Shown here: piece after piece, positions 30,795-39,072 of the stretch
How positions within the stretch are numbered: position 1 is the stretch's first letter
Layout: each line of letters starts with the position of its first letter
DNA from: Myxococcales bacterium
GTDB taxonomy: Bacteria; Myxococcota_A; Polyangia; Haliangiales; Haliangiaceae
Direction of reading: 5' to 3'
NCBI GenBank assembly: GCA_016707895.1
Contig: JADJGV010000015.1
Location: forward strand, 124,001 to 188,000
DNA: 64,000 bases
The notes under the pieces: generated by a model
The model's database searches: none
Told to the model about the DNA's origin: nothing
Seen by the model: the letters and a program-made list of their open reading frames with translations, nothing else
Translations under genes and position numbers: made by a program

Positions 30795-32666
30795 ATGTCA
30801 CGCCCTGCCTGGTGGATCGCGCGCGCCCTGGCGCTGGCGGTGATCCTGCTCGTCGCCGCTTGCCCGAAGCCGACCCGGCGCACGCTGGTGCCGCAAGTGC
30901 CGACCACCGGCGACGCCGAGGCGCGGCAGCGGTTCCTGGCGCTGCGCGAGGAGTTCCTGCGCGACGGCGGCCACGCCCAGGAGTTCACCGCCATCGCCGA
31001 CGAGTACGCCGGCGATCCGGTCGCGCCGTTCGCGCTGCTGTACGCCGGCGTCGCGGCGCAGCAGGCCGGCGAGGCGGCGACCGCGGCGACCAGCCTGAAG
31101 AAGCTGCTGGCGCTGCCCGACGTCGAGCCCGGGCTGCGGACCCGCGGCGAGCTGTACCTGGGGCTGGCGTCGAGCTACCTCGGCGACGCCGACGCCGCGC
31201 TGCCGCTCTTGGCCGCGGGCGAGCGCGCGATCGAGAACGATCGCGAGCGCGGCGAGTGGCTCGCGGCGCAGGTCCACGCGCACCTGAACTCGGCGACGCC
31301 GCTGGCGGCGCTGCCGTGGATGGATCGGTTCTGGAAGACCGCCAGCGAGGCCGAGCGCGGCTACCTGATCGCGCGCGGCGCCGAGGTGGTGGCGGCGGCC
31401 GACGACGCGGCGATCGAGGCGGCGTGGGCGGCGGCCGGCGAGGGCCGGGTGGCGGTGGCGCTGGTGGCCGATCGGTTCGCGGCCATCCGCGCGGCGGCCG
31501 GCGACGGCGACGCCGCAGCCCGCGCGCGCACGCTCGGGGCCGAGGCGCGGCGGGGGCTCGACCTGCCCGACGTCGGCGGCGACGTGACGCCGGTCGACGC
31601 CGGCCCGGTGGCGGTGGGGCGGCTGGGCGCGATCGTCGCGCAGTCGGGCAAGCAGGCGCGGGTGGGCGCGCAGATCGTCGCCGGCCTGCACGTCGGCGCG
31701 GCCTCGGTGGGCGCCGGCGCGCCGTCGATCGCGATCATCGACGCCGAGGGCGGCGCGGCGGCCGACGCGGTGACGTCCTTGGCAGGCGGCGACAGCCTGG
31801 CGATCATCGGCCCGGCCGACGCGGCGTCGGTGGACGCGGCCAGCGCCCGCGCGGGCGACGCCGGCCTGCCGCTGTTGTCGCTGTCGCCGCGCCCCGAGGA
31901 GCGGAAGGGCGGCGGCCGCTGGGTGTTCCACCTGATGCACTCGGCCGAGGCCCGGGCCCGGGCGCTGGCCCGCCGCGCCCACGCCGCCGGCGTGCGCAAG
32001 TTCGCGATCCTCCGCCCCGACAGCGGCTACGGCGGCGCGGTGGCCCGCGCGTTCGCCGCCGAGGTGGCGGCGCTGGGCGATGAGCTGGTGACCGAGGTGA
32101 CCTACAAGCCCGACACCAAGTCGTTCGCCGGCATCGTCAAGCAGCTGGGCGGCGGCTGGCAGGCGGTGTTCGTGCCCGAGGCCGCCGACAAGGTGGAGCT
32201 GGTGGCGCCGGCGCTGGCGGCGGCCGGGATGATCGCGCGCCCGGCCGGGACCAAGAAGGTGACCGGCGGGCGGCCGATCGTGCTGCTGTCGACGCTGGAG
32301 GGCGCTGGCGAGCCGTTCGTGCGCGAGGCCGGGCGCTACAGCGCCGGCGCGCTGTTCGCGCCGGGCTACTTCCCGGGCGCGATCGACGATCGCGGCCTCG
32401 AGTTCGAGCGGCAGTACCTCGCCGCGATCGGCAAGGCGCCGACCGCGGTCGACGCCTACGCGTTCGACGGGGTCCGCGCGATCGCCGCGCTGGTCGCCGA
32501 CGGCGCCCGCAGCCGCGACGACCTGGCCCGGCGCCTGGCCACCGGCCGGGTCGACGGCGTCACCGGCGCGATCGGCTTCGACGCCGACCACCGCCGCAGC
32601 GACGACGGCGTGATCTACACGATCGAGGTCGACGGCGGCAGCGTCACGGTGCGCGCGCTGCGGTGA
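30795..32666 (+). CDS. lipoprotein with TPR-like and periplasmic-binding (LpoA/Peripla_BP_6) domains
   Basis: A 623-residue precursor. Signal peptide with lipobox LVAAC (Cys about 21). Residues 30-250 are helical, TPR-like. Residues about 270-620 resemble a type I periplasmic binding protein: VGRLGAIVAQSGKQARVGAQIVAGL, DAEGGAAADAV, SLAIIGPADA, LSLSPRP, KFAILRPDSGYG and AVFVPEAADKVELVAPALAAAG. The combination of TPR and Peripla_BP_6 domains is that of LpoA, the activator of penicillin-binding protein 1A. A role in peptidoglycan synthesis or in ligand sensing is inferred. ATG 30795 is supported by the promoter spacing. The pyrF gene follows 76 bp later. Confidence 0.75.
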   Translation: MSRPAWWIARALALAVILLVAACPKPTRRTLVPQVPTTGDAEARQRFLALREEFLRDGGHAQEFTAIADEYAGDPVAPFALLYAGVAAQQAGEAATAATSLKKLLALPDVEPGLRTRGELYLGLASSYLGDADAALPLLAAGERAIENDRERGEWLAAQVHAHLNSATPLAALPWMDRFWKTASEAERGYLIARGAEVVAAADDAAIEAAWAAAGEGRVAVALVADRFAAIRAAAGDGDAAARARTLGAEARRGLDLPDVGGDVTPVDAGPVAVGRLGAIVAQSGKQARVGAQIVAGLHVGAASVGAGAPSIAIIDAEGGAAADAVTSLAGGDSLAIIGPADAASVDAASARAGDAGLPLLSLSPRPEERKGGGRWVFHLMHSAEARARALARRAHAAGVRKFAILRPDSGYGGAVARAFAAEVAALGDELVTEVTYKPDTKSFAGIVKQLGGGWQAVFVPEAADKVELVAPALAAAGMIARPAGTKKVTGGRPIVLLSTLEGAGEPFVREAGRYSAGALFAPGYFPGAIDDRGLEFERQYLAAIGKAPTAVDAYAFDGVRAIAALVADGARSRDDLARRLATGRVDGVTGAIGFDADHRRSDDGVIYTIEVDGGSVTVRALR

Positions 32667-32742
32667 GCGCGCCGCGGTGCGGGCGAGGTTTGCGCCGCGC
32701 CCGCGGTTGACCGGGCGCGCGGGCGAGGGCTACACCGCGGCC

Positions 32743-33447
32743 ATGAGCTTCGATCCCGGCAACCGACTGATCGTCGCGCTCGATGTGGCCGACACCGCCG
32801 GCGCGCAGGCGCTGGCCGCGCGGGTCGGGCCCGCGGCGGCGTGGGTGAAGGTCGGCCTCGAGCTGTTCATCGCCGAGGGCCCGGCGGTGGTCGCGGCGAT
32901 GCGCGCGGCGGGGCACCGCGTGATGCTCGACCTCAAGCTGCACGACATCCCCGAGACCGTCGGCCGGGCGATGACCCAGGCGGCGCGGCTCGGCGCCGAG
33001 CTGGTGACGGTGCACGCCGGCGGCGGCCGCGCGATGCTGGCGGCGGCGGTGGCGGCGACCGCGGGCACGCCGGCGCGGGTGCTGGCGGTGACGGTGCTGA
33101 CCTCGATGGCCGACGGCGATCTCGACGACATCGGCGCGATCGGGCCGGCGGCGGCGCTGGTCGAGCGGCGCGCGCGGCTGGCCGCGGCGGCCGGCTGCCA
33201 CGGCGTGGTGGCGTCGGCGCAGGAGGCGCGGGCGATCCGCGCGCTGGCGCCGCCGGGGTTCTTGATCGTCACGCCCGGCATCCGCCCGGCCGGCGCCGAG
33301 CGCGGCGATCAGCAGCGGGTCGCGACGCCGGCGTCGGCGCGGCAGGGCGGTGCGGACCTGATCGTGGTCGGCCGGCCGATCCGCGACGCGGCCGATCCGG
33401 CGGCGGCGGCGGCGGCGATCGTCGCCGAGCTGGAGGGCGCGCGATGA
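32743..33447 (+). CDS. pyrF: orotidine 5'-phosphate decarboxylase
   Basis: A 234-residue enzyme that decarboxylates OMP to UMP, the last step of pyrimidine synthesis. The catalytic DLKLHDIP (D63, K65, D68) is intact, with VALDV at the N-terminus, VTVHAGGG and TPGIRPAG phosphate-binding loop, and IVVGRPI near the end. TACACC ends 6 nt before ATG 32743. It is coupled by an ATGA overlap to the rRNA methyltransferase gene. No other pyrimidine gene is in the window. Confidence 0.95.
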   Translation: MSFDPGNRLIVALDVADTAGAQALAARVGPAAAWVKVGLELFIAEGPAVVAAMRAAGHRVMLDLKLHDIPETVGRAMTQAARLGAELVTVHAGGGRAMLAAAVAATAGTPARVLAVTVLTSMADGDLDDIGAIGPAAALVERRARLAAAAGCHGVVASAQEARAIRALAPPGFLIVTPGIRPAGAERGDQQRVATPASARQGGADLIVVGRPIRDAADPAAAAAAIVAELEGAR

Positions 33448-34202
33448 GCGACCGGCTGGTGTTCGGCGTCGGCCCGGTGCGCGAGCTGGTGGCGGCGCGG
33501 CCGCGCGCGATCACCGTGCTGTATGCGGCGCGCGAGCGCGCGGAGGCCCGCGGCAAGGATCCGGTGGCCGGCCTGGTCGACACCGCGCGCGCCGCCGGCG
33601 TGACGGTCGAGCTCAAGCCGCTGCGCGAGCTGGATCGGATCGCGCCCGCCGGATCGCGCCACCAGGGCGCGATCGCGGTGACCGGCGCGTTCGCCTACGC
33701 CGACCTCGACGCGCTGGTGCGGCCGGGCACGCCGCCGCTGGTGGTGCTGCTCGACGGCATCCAGGATCCGCACAACCTCGGCGCGATCGTGCGCTCGGCG
33801 TACCTGTTCGGCGCGACCGGCGTGGTCGTGCCCGAGCACCGGGCCAGCGAAGTCACCGGCACGGTCACCAAGGCGTCGGCCGGCGCCACCGAGCTCCTGC
33901 CGATCGCCCGCGTGCCGAACCTGGTGCGCGCGCTCGAGGAGCTCAAGCAGGCGGGGCTGTGGGCGTGCGCGGTCGCGGCGAGCCCGACCGCCAAGCCCAT
34001 CGGGTCGCTCGATCTCCGCGGGCCGCTCGCGCTGGTGGTCGGCGCCGAGGGCGAGGGCGTGCGGCCGCTGGTGGCGCGCACCTGCGATCTGCACGCGGTC
34101 ATCCCGATGCACGCCGCCGGCGTCGGCTCGCTCAACGCGTCGGTCGCGGCCGGCGTCGCGCTGTACGAGGTCGCGCGGCAGCGCGCGGCTACGGGAACGT
34201 GA
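33444..34202 (+). CDS. rlmB: TrmH/SpoU-family 23S rRNA 2'-O-methyltransferase (RlmB type)
   Basis: A 252-residue SPOUT methyltransferase. An N-terminal substrate-binding domain (RLVFGVGPVRELV) is followed by the knotted domain: motif 1 LDGIQDPHNLGAIVRSAYLFG, motif 2 ALVVGAEGEGV and motif 3 IPMHAAGVGSLNASVAAGVALYE. RlmB methylates G2251 of 23S rRNA; substrate is inferred from overall similarity. Starts at an ATGA overlap with pyrF. It ends 14 bp inside the convergent RCC1-lipoprotein gene. Confidence 0.9.
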   Translation: MSDRLVFGVGPVRELVAARPRAITVLYAARERAEARGKDPVAGLVDTARAAGVTVELKPLRELDRIAPAGSRHQGAIAVTGAFAYADLDALVRPGTPPLVVLLDGIQDPHNLGAIVRSAYLFGATGVVVPEHRASEVTGTVTKASAGATELLPIARVPNLVRALEELKQAGLWACAVAASPTAKPIGSLDLRGPLALVVGAEGEGVRPLVARTCDLHAVIPMHAAGVGSLNASVAAGVALYEVARQRAATGT

Positions 34203-36579
34203 CCAGCTGCGGCGTGGCGAAGTCGTGGTGGCCAGCGAGCCCGCTGGCCCCGTAGCGGCTGTCGCCCCAGCACCGCAGCTCGAAGGCGCTGGTCAGCGCG
34301 CACCCATGGCTGGCGCCCAGCGCGACCGTGGCGAAGCCGGTGCCGATCGCGGTGGGCGAGGTGACGTCGCCCGGCGCGCGGTCGAGCCCGGCGTGGAAGG
34401 CGTCGTCGTCGTTGGCGCCCCAGCACTCGAGCGACCCCGCGCCGCCGCGGATGCCGCACGAGGTGTCGCCGCCGGTGGCGACCTCGGACCAGTCGGTGAG
34501 CGTGCCCTGCGGGCGCGGCACGGCGCTGTTCGGAGCGAGCGGGCTGCCCTGGTGCCGGCTGTTGTCGCCCCAGCAGAACAGGCGGCCCGCGTCGGGGCCG
34601 TCGCCGATCGCGCACGCGTGATCACCGAACGCGGCGGGCGCGACGACGTCGAAGGCGAAGCCGGTGATCGCGACCGGGGCCGACGCGGGCGTGCCCTGGC
34701 CGGTGCCGAGCTGGCCCCGCGCGGCCGCGCCCCAGCACAAGGCGGCCCCGGCGCGCAGGCCGCACCCGAAGTCCGCGCCCAGGCCGGCGGTGGCCCACGC
34801 CGCGGCGCCGTCGACCAGCGCCGGCGTCGGGATGTCCCCGGCGTCGGGCCGGCCCAGGCGGCTGCCGGAGTTGTCGCCCCAGACGTGCATCCCGGTCGCG
34901 CCGACCGCGACGCTGCCGTGATCGCTCACCGCGACGCCGCCGGCGACCAGCGGCCCGCCGCCCTGCTGCACCGGCGTGGCGACGACGACGCCGGCGGTCG
35001 TGGTGCCGTCGCCGACCCGGCCGTACAGCGTGTCCCCCCAGCAGCGGACCGCCCCGTCGAGCGCGGTCGCGCACGCGTGATCGCTGCCGACCGCGACGCT
35101 GGCGGCCGGTCCGACGCCCGGGACCACGACCGGCGTCGCGAGGACCTCGGCCGCCGGGGCCGGGAGGTTCCAGCGGCCGAGGTTCTGCCCCCAGCACGAC
35201 ACCTCGTTGGTCGCGTTCGCGATCGCGCACGTCGCGTGCTTGCCGGTCGCGACCCGGCGCCACTGGCCGGGGACCACGGTCGGCGTGAACAGCGTCGACG
35301 TCGTCCCGATCCCGAGCTGACCGTCGCTGTTCTTGCCCCAGCAGCGCACCTCGCCCCCGGTCAGCGCGCAGTGGAAGTCGGTGCCGCTGGACAGCGCGGT
35401 GACGCCGGTCAGGCCCACGACCGGCGTGCTCGGCGCGCTGGCCACGCCGAACCCGCCGTTGCCGAGATCGCCGCGCCCGCCGAAGCCGAGGCAGCGGGTC
35501 TGGGCGCCGGTGGTCGCGCACAGGCCGCGCAGGCCGGCGCTGACCGCGGTGACCCCGGTCAGGCCGAGGTCGGCCGGTGGCCCCGACGAGGTGGTGCCGT
35601 AGGAGCCCCAGCATCGCGCGGTGCCGTCGGCCAGCCGCGCGCACGAGAACGACTCGCCGGCCGAGACCGCGCTGGCGCCGCCGACCGCCACCGGCAGCGA
35701 CGGCGCGTCGGTGACCGCGCCGTTGTGCCCGAGGCGGAACGAGCCGCTCGCGCCCCAGCAGTACACCGCGCCGTCGCCGATCGCGCAGGTGTGGGCCGCG
35801 CCGCAGGCCAGCCCCGTCCACTGGATCCCGGTGCTCGGACGAACCACGGCGACCGCCTGCGCGGTCGCCGACCCGGCGCCGGCGCCGTCGCCGAGCTGGC
35901 CGCTGTCGTCGCTGCCCCAGCACACGACGTCGGCGCCACCGCCGACGATCGCACACGCGTGCGCGCCACCCGCGCACACCGCGGTCGCGGTCGCGATCGC
36001 GACCCCGCCGGGCCCGTCGACCCGGACCGGCGTGGCGGTGGTGGTCGTGCCGCCGATCTGGCGCGCCGAGGCGTCACCCCAGCAGTACACCTCGCCGCCG
36101 GCGCGGACGCCGCACGAGTGCCGGAGGCCCGCCGCCACCGCGGACCAGTCGGTGTCGAGGCCGACCTGGCGCGGCGTGGTGAAGCGACGGTCGGCCGACG
36201 CGGTGGCGAACGCGCCCGCCTGATCGCTGCGGTTGTCACCCCAGCAGTACATGGCGCCGCCGCGCACCGCGCAGGCGTGGCGGTTGCCGGCGGCGATCGT
36301 CGTCGTCGTCACCCCGCCGTCGAGCGCCGGACCGTCGGGCAACGCGTCGGGCAACGCGTCGGGCAACGCGTCGGGCAACGCGTCGGGGGCGGCGGCGTCG
36401 AGGCACGACGCCTCATCCCCGGGCCGGTGGCAGTAGCCGTCGCCGCGACAGGTGAAGCCGGTCGGGCAGCGGTCGCCTTCACCGCAGGCGAGCTGGCAGT
36501 CGGCGGCGCGGGGTTGGTAGCAGCCCCGCGCGGCGACCGCGAGCAACGCGGTCATGAGCCCGCGCGCCAGGAACTTCAT
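34189..36579 (-). CDS. RCC1-repeat lipoprotein 1 of 3
   Basis: A 796-residue precursor. Lipobox-like AARGC then YQP; a Cys-rich N-terminal module (CQLACGEGDRCPTGFTC, YCH) and a linker with four PDAL units. The remaining 700 residues comprise 14 RCC1-type blades, each ending in a CWG-type motif (YCWGDN, RCWGKNSDG, SCWGQN and so on) and containing a second Cys 7-9 residues earlier, probably a disulfide within each blade. Fourteen blades would form two 7-bladed propellers. Blade 6 (RCLG) and blade 10 (HVWG) are variant. It would be an outer-surface binding protein. First of three tandem paralogues. Confidence 0.85.
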   Translation of the reverse strand: MKFLARGLMTALLAVAARGCYQPRAADCQLACGEGDRCPTGFTCRGDGYCHRPGDEASCLDAAAPDALPDALPDALPDALPDGPALDGGVTTTTIAAGNRHACAVRGGAMYCWGDNRSDQAGAFATASADRRFTTPRQVGLDTDWSAVAAGLRHSCGVRAGGEVYCWGDASARQIGGTTTTATPVRVDGPGGVAIATATAVCAGGAHACAIVGGGADVVCWGSDDSGQLGDGAGAGSATAQAVAVVRPSTGIQWTGLACGAAHTCAIGDGAVYCWGASGSFRLGHNGAVTDAPSLPVAVGGASAVSAGESFSCARLADGTARCWGSYGTTSSGPPADLGLTGVTAVSAGLRGLCATTGAQTRCLGFGGRGDLGNGGFGVASAPSTPVVGLTGVTALSSGTDFHCALTGGEVRCWGKNSDGQLGIGTTSTLFTPTVVPGQWRRVATGKHATCAIANATNEVSCWGQNLGRWNLPAPAAEVLATPVVVPGVGPAASVAVGSDHACATALDGAVRCWGDTLYGRVGDGTTTAGVVVATPVQQGGGPLVAGGVAVSDHGSVAVGATGMHVWGDNSGSRLGRPDAGDIPTPALVDGAAAWATAGLGADFGCGLRAGAALCWGAAARGQLGTGQGTPASAPVAITGFAFDVVAPAAFGDHACAIGDGPDAGRLFCWGDNSRHQGSPLAPNSAVPRPQGTLTDWSEVATGGDTSCGIRGGAGSLECWGANDDDAFHAGLDRAPGDVTSPTAIGTGFATVALGASHGCALTSAFELRCWGDSRYGASGLAGHHDFATPQLVTFP
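36334..36381 (-). repeat. 12-bp tandem repeat coding PDAL
   Basis: Four perfect copies of GTCGGGCAACGC on the plus strand, which encode four PDAL units in the linker of the lipoprotein above. Twelve-base units keep the frame, so copy-number change would alter only the linker length. Confidence 0.8.
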
Positions 36580-36589
36580 GCGTCCCAGC

Positions 36590-36595
36590 GTGCCA
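36590..36595 (-). promoter_or_regulatory. shared TGGCAC box upstream of RCC1 gene 1
   Basis: TGGCAC on the minus strand lies 10 nt before the ATG, followed by GCT. The same box is found 9-10 nt before the starts of RCC1 genes 2 and 3; for genes 1 and 2 the similarity extends further upstream (GGGGATG just before the box). Confidence 0.45.
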
Positions 36596-36668
36596 CATCC
36601 CCACGCCGGGCAGGGCGGCCGGGCGTTCGCGATGACGCGGCCGGCGCCCGGACCAGCGCGCTGGCTAG

Positions 36669-39023
36669 CTAGGGCAGCGGCGCGACCGGGGTGGCGTGGT
36701 TGTGCGCGCCGGGCACGCCGATCGCGCCGAAGCGCGACAGGCCCCAGCAATACAGCGCGCCGGCCTTGATGCCGCAGGCGTGGGTGGTGCCGGCGCTGAC
36801 CGCGGTCCAACCTGGCCCGGCGTCGATCTGCCGCGGCCGGCTGATCGGATCGACCGAGGCGACGCCCAGCTGGCGCGCGTCGTTGGTGCCCCAACAGTAC
36901 AGCGCCCCGGCGTGCACCCCACAGGTCGCGCGCGCGCCGGCGGTGATCGCGGTCCATTGCGCCGACGCGGGCACGGTCACCGGGGCGGGCGTGAAGCGAT
37001 CGACGTCGTCGCCGGTGCCGAGCGCGTAGGCGTTGCCGTCGCCCCAACACCACAGCGCGCCCTCGCGGACCGCGCACGCGTGGGTGCCGCGGAACGCCGC
37101 GGCCAGCGCGGTCACCGGCTGCACCGGGGTCCCCAGGTTGATCAGGCCCTCGGCCGCGCTCGGCGCGGTGACGCCAGTGCCGTCGCCGCGCTGGCCATCG
37201 CGGTCGCTGCCCCAGCAGGCGACGTCCCCGAGGTCGCCGATCGAACAACCGAAGCCGACGCCCAGCGCGACCTGCGACCAGGTGCCGGGGACCATCGCGA
37301 TCGGCGCGTCGTCCTGCGCGGTCGCGAGCCCCAGCGCGAAGTCGGTGTTGTCGCCCCAGCACGTGCGCGCCGGCCCGGTCACCACCGCGCACACGCCGTG
37401 GGCCGCGCGGGCCAGCTCGCTGGCCGCGCCGATCGCGATCTGCGCCGGCGCGTGGACGGCGCCGTCGTTCACGCCACCCAGCTGGCCGTGGATCGCGTCG
37501 CCCCAGCAGTAGGTGGCGCCGCCGTCGTTGCGCCCGCACGCGAAGCGCTGGCCGGCGACGACCTGGCGCCAGATCAGCCCCGGCACGCCGGGCACGCTCA
37601 CCGCGCGCGGCTCGTCGACGATCGGCCCCGGCGCGGTGTCGCCGGTCTCACCGCGCAGGTTCGCGCCCCAGCAGCTCATCGCGCCGGCGGCGGTGACCCC
37701 GCAGGTCGTCTCGTCGCCGGCGGACACCGCGACCCAGTCGGTGCCGGTGCCGACGCGGGTCGGCCCGAAGCCGGTCGCGGCGACGCCGGTGCCGAGCTGG
37801 CCGTGGCTGTTGTTGCCCCAGCAGCGCAACCCGCCGGCGGCGAGCGCGGCGCAGGTGAACTGCTCGCCGCTGGCCAGCGCGACGACCGGTGGCAGGTCGG
37901 CCACCGCCACGGTCGCGCCCGCGCGCTCGGTGAACGTGCCATCGCCGGCGTCGCCGTCGCTGCCGCCGCCCCAGCAGTAGATCGTCGCGCCTTCGCCGGC
38001 GCAGGTGTCGCGGCCGCCGGCGCTGATCAGGGCCGCCGCGGTCAGCCCGGGCAGCCGCACCGCGGTCGGTGGCAGGCCGTTCGAGCCGTCGAACGTGCCC
38101 CAGCAGGTGAGCCCGGCCGTGGTCTCGGCGCAGGTGTGGCTGGTGCCCAGCGCGTAACGACCGACGCCGACCAGCGCCGGCGTGGTTGTCGGGCGGTCGT
38201 GATCGGCGGCGGTGGCCGGCCGCCCGAGCCGCTGGTTGCCGAGCGCGCCCCAGCAGTAGAGGTCGCCGCCGGCGCGCGCGCAGGTGTGGGCGTCGCCACA
38301 CGCGACGTCGGTCCAGTCGGTGCGGGCGCTCGCGATCGGGCGCGGCGTGTGCGCGGCGATCGCCGCCGACGCGTCGCCGCGCTGGCCGGCGCTGCCGTCG
38401 CCCCAGCAGTGCACGGTGCCGGCGACCACGGCGCAGGCGTGGTGGCCACCCGTGCACAGATCGGTGGCGGCGGCGGGGAGCGTGACCTGCGTCGGGATCG
38501 CGACGACCGGCGTCGCGACCTGGCCGATCTGACCGGACTCGTCGGCGCCCCAGCAGAAGACGCCGCCGCCCCGCCGGCCGCACGTGAACTCGCGGCCGGC
38601 CGCGACCTGCGTCCAGTCGGACGTCACCGCGCCGCCGCTGGTGATCGCGACCTCGCGCGGCGCCGGCTCGTAGACGCCGCGGCCCGGCCCGAGCTGGCCG
38701 CGCGCGTTGTCGCCCCAGCAGGTCAGCCGGCCGTCGGTCACCGCGCAGGTGTGCCGGGCGCCGGCGGCCAGGCTGGTGGCGGGCGCGATCGCCGCGTCGG
38801 GGTCGTCGACCGTCACGTCGGGCGGGGCCGCGTCGCTCGCACACAACGCGGTGTCGGACGGGGCGTGGCAGTAGCCGTCGGCGCGGCAGGTGAAGCCGGT
38901 CGGGCAGCGCGTGCCCTCCACGCACGCCAGCTGGCAGTCGGCCGCGTGGGGCTGGTAGCAGCCGGTCGCGGCCACCGCGCTCATCAGCAGCGCGGTCACG
39001 AGCCCGCGCGCCAGGTGCCTCAT
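36669..39023 (-). CDS. RCC1-repeat lipoprotein 2 of 3
   Basis: A 784-residue paralogue of the previous gene, with lipobox ATGC followed by YQP, the same Cys-rich module (CQLACVEGTRCPTGFTC, YCH) and 14 CWG-type blades (first TCWGDN, last YCWGLSRFG). Blade order corresponds to gene 1 one for one; for example the short blade 5 (TCWGTFDG) and blade 7 (RCWGNNSHG) line up. It lacks the PDAL linker repeat. The gene lies 89 bp upstream of gene 1 on the same strand and probably has its own start signal. Confidence 0.85.
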   Translation of the reverse strand: MRHLARGLVTALLMSAVAATGCYQPHAADCQLACVEGTRCPTGFTCRADGYCHAPSDTALCASDAAPPDVTVDDPDAAIAPATSLAAGARHTCAVTDGRLTCWGDNARGQLGPGRGVYEPAPREVAITSGGAVTSDWTQVAAGREFTCGRRGGGVFCWGADESGQIGQVATPVVAIPTQVTLPAAATDLCTGGHHACAVVAGTVHCWGDGSAGQRGDASAAIAAHTPRPIASARTDWTDVACGDAHTCARAGGDLYCWGALGNQRLGRPATAADHDRPTTTPALVGVGRYALGTSHTCAETTAGLTCWGTFDGSNGLPPTAVRLPGLTAAALISAGGRDTCAGEGATIYCWGGGSDGDAGDGTFTERAGATVAVADLPPVVALASGEQFTCAALAAGGLRCWGNNSHGQLGTGVAATGFGPTRVGTGTDWVAVSAGDETTCGVTAAGAMSCWGANLRGETGDTAPGPIVDEPRAVSVPGVPGLIWRQVVAGQRFACGRNDGGATYCWGDAIHGQLGGVNDGAVHAPAQIAIGAASELARAAHGVCAVVTGPARTCWGDNTDFALGLATAQDDAPIAMVPGTWSQVALGVGFGCSIGDLGDVACWGSDRDGQRGDGTGVTAPSAAEGLINLGTPVQPVTALAAAFRGTHACAVREGALWCWGDGNAYALGTGDDVDRFTPAPVTVPASAQWTAITAGARATCGVHAGALYCWGTNDARQLGVASVDPISRPRQIDAGPGWTAVSAGTTHACGIKAGALYCWGLSRFGAIGVPGAHNHATPVAPLP

Positions 39024-39033
39024 GCCGTCGAGC

Positions 39034-39039
39034 GTGCCA
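39034..39039 (-). promoter_or_regulatory. shared TGGCAC box upstream of RCC1 gene 2
   Basis: TGGCACGCT on the minus strand with the hexamer ending 10 nt before ATG 39023. About 38 nt including this box are nearly identical to the region upstream of RCC1 gene 1. Confidence 0.45.
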
Positions 39040-39072
39040 CATCCCCGGGCCGGGCAGGGGCGAGCCGCGCGG

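Noticed and set aside
36334..36381. Four evenly spaced 12-bp repeats, considered as a CRISPR-like or iteron array
   Set aside because: They are contiguous, in frame and encode PDAL units in a lipoprotein linker; no spacers.
36590..36606. TGGCAC box read as a sigma54 (-24/-12) promoter
   Set aside because: The -12 element TTGC is missing at the right distance, and the start codon would be upstream of the expected transcription start.
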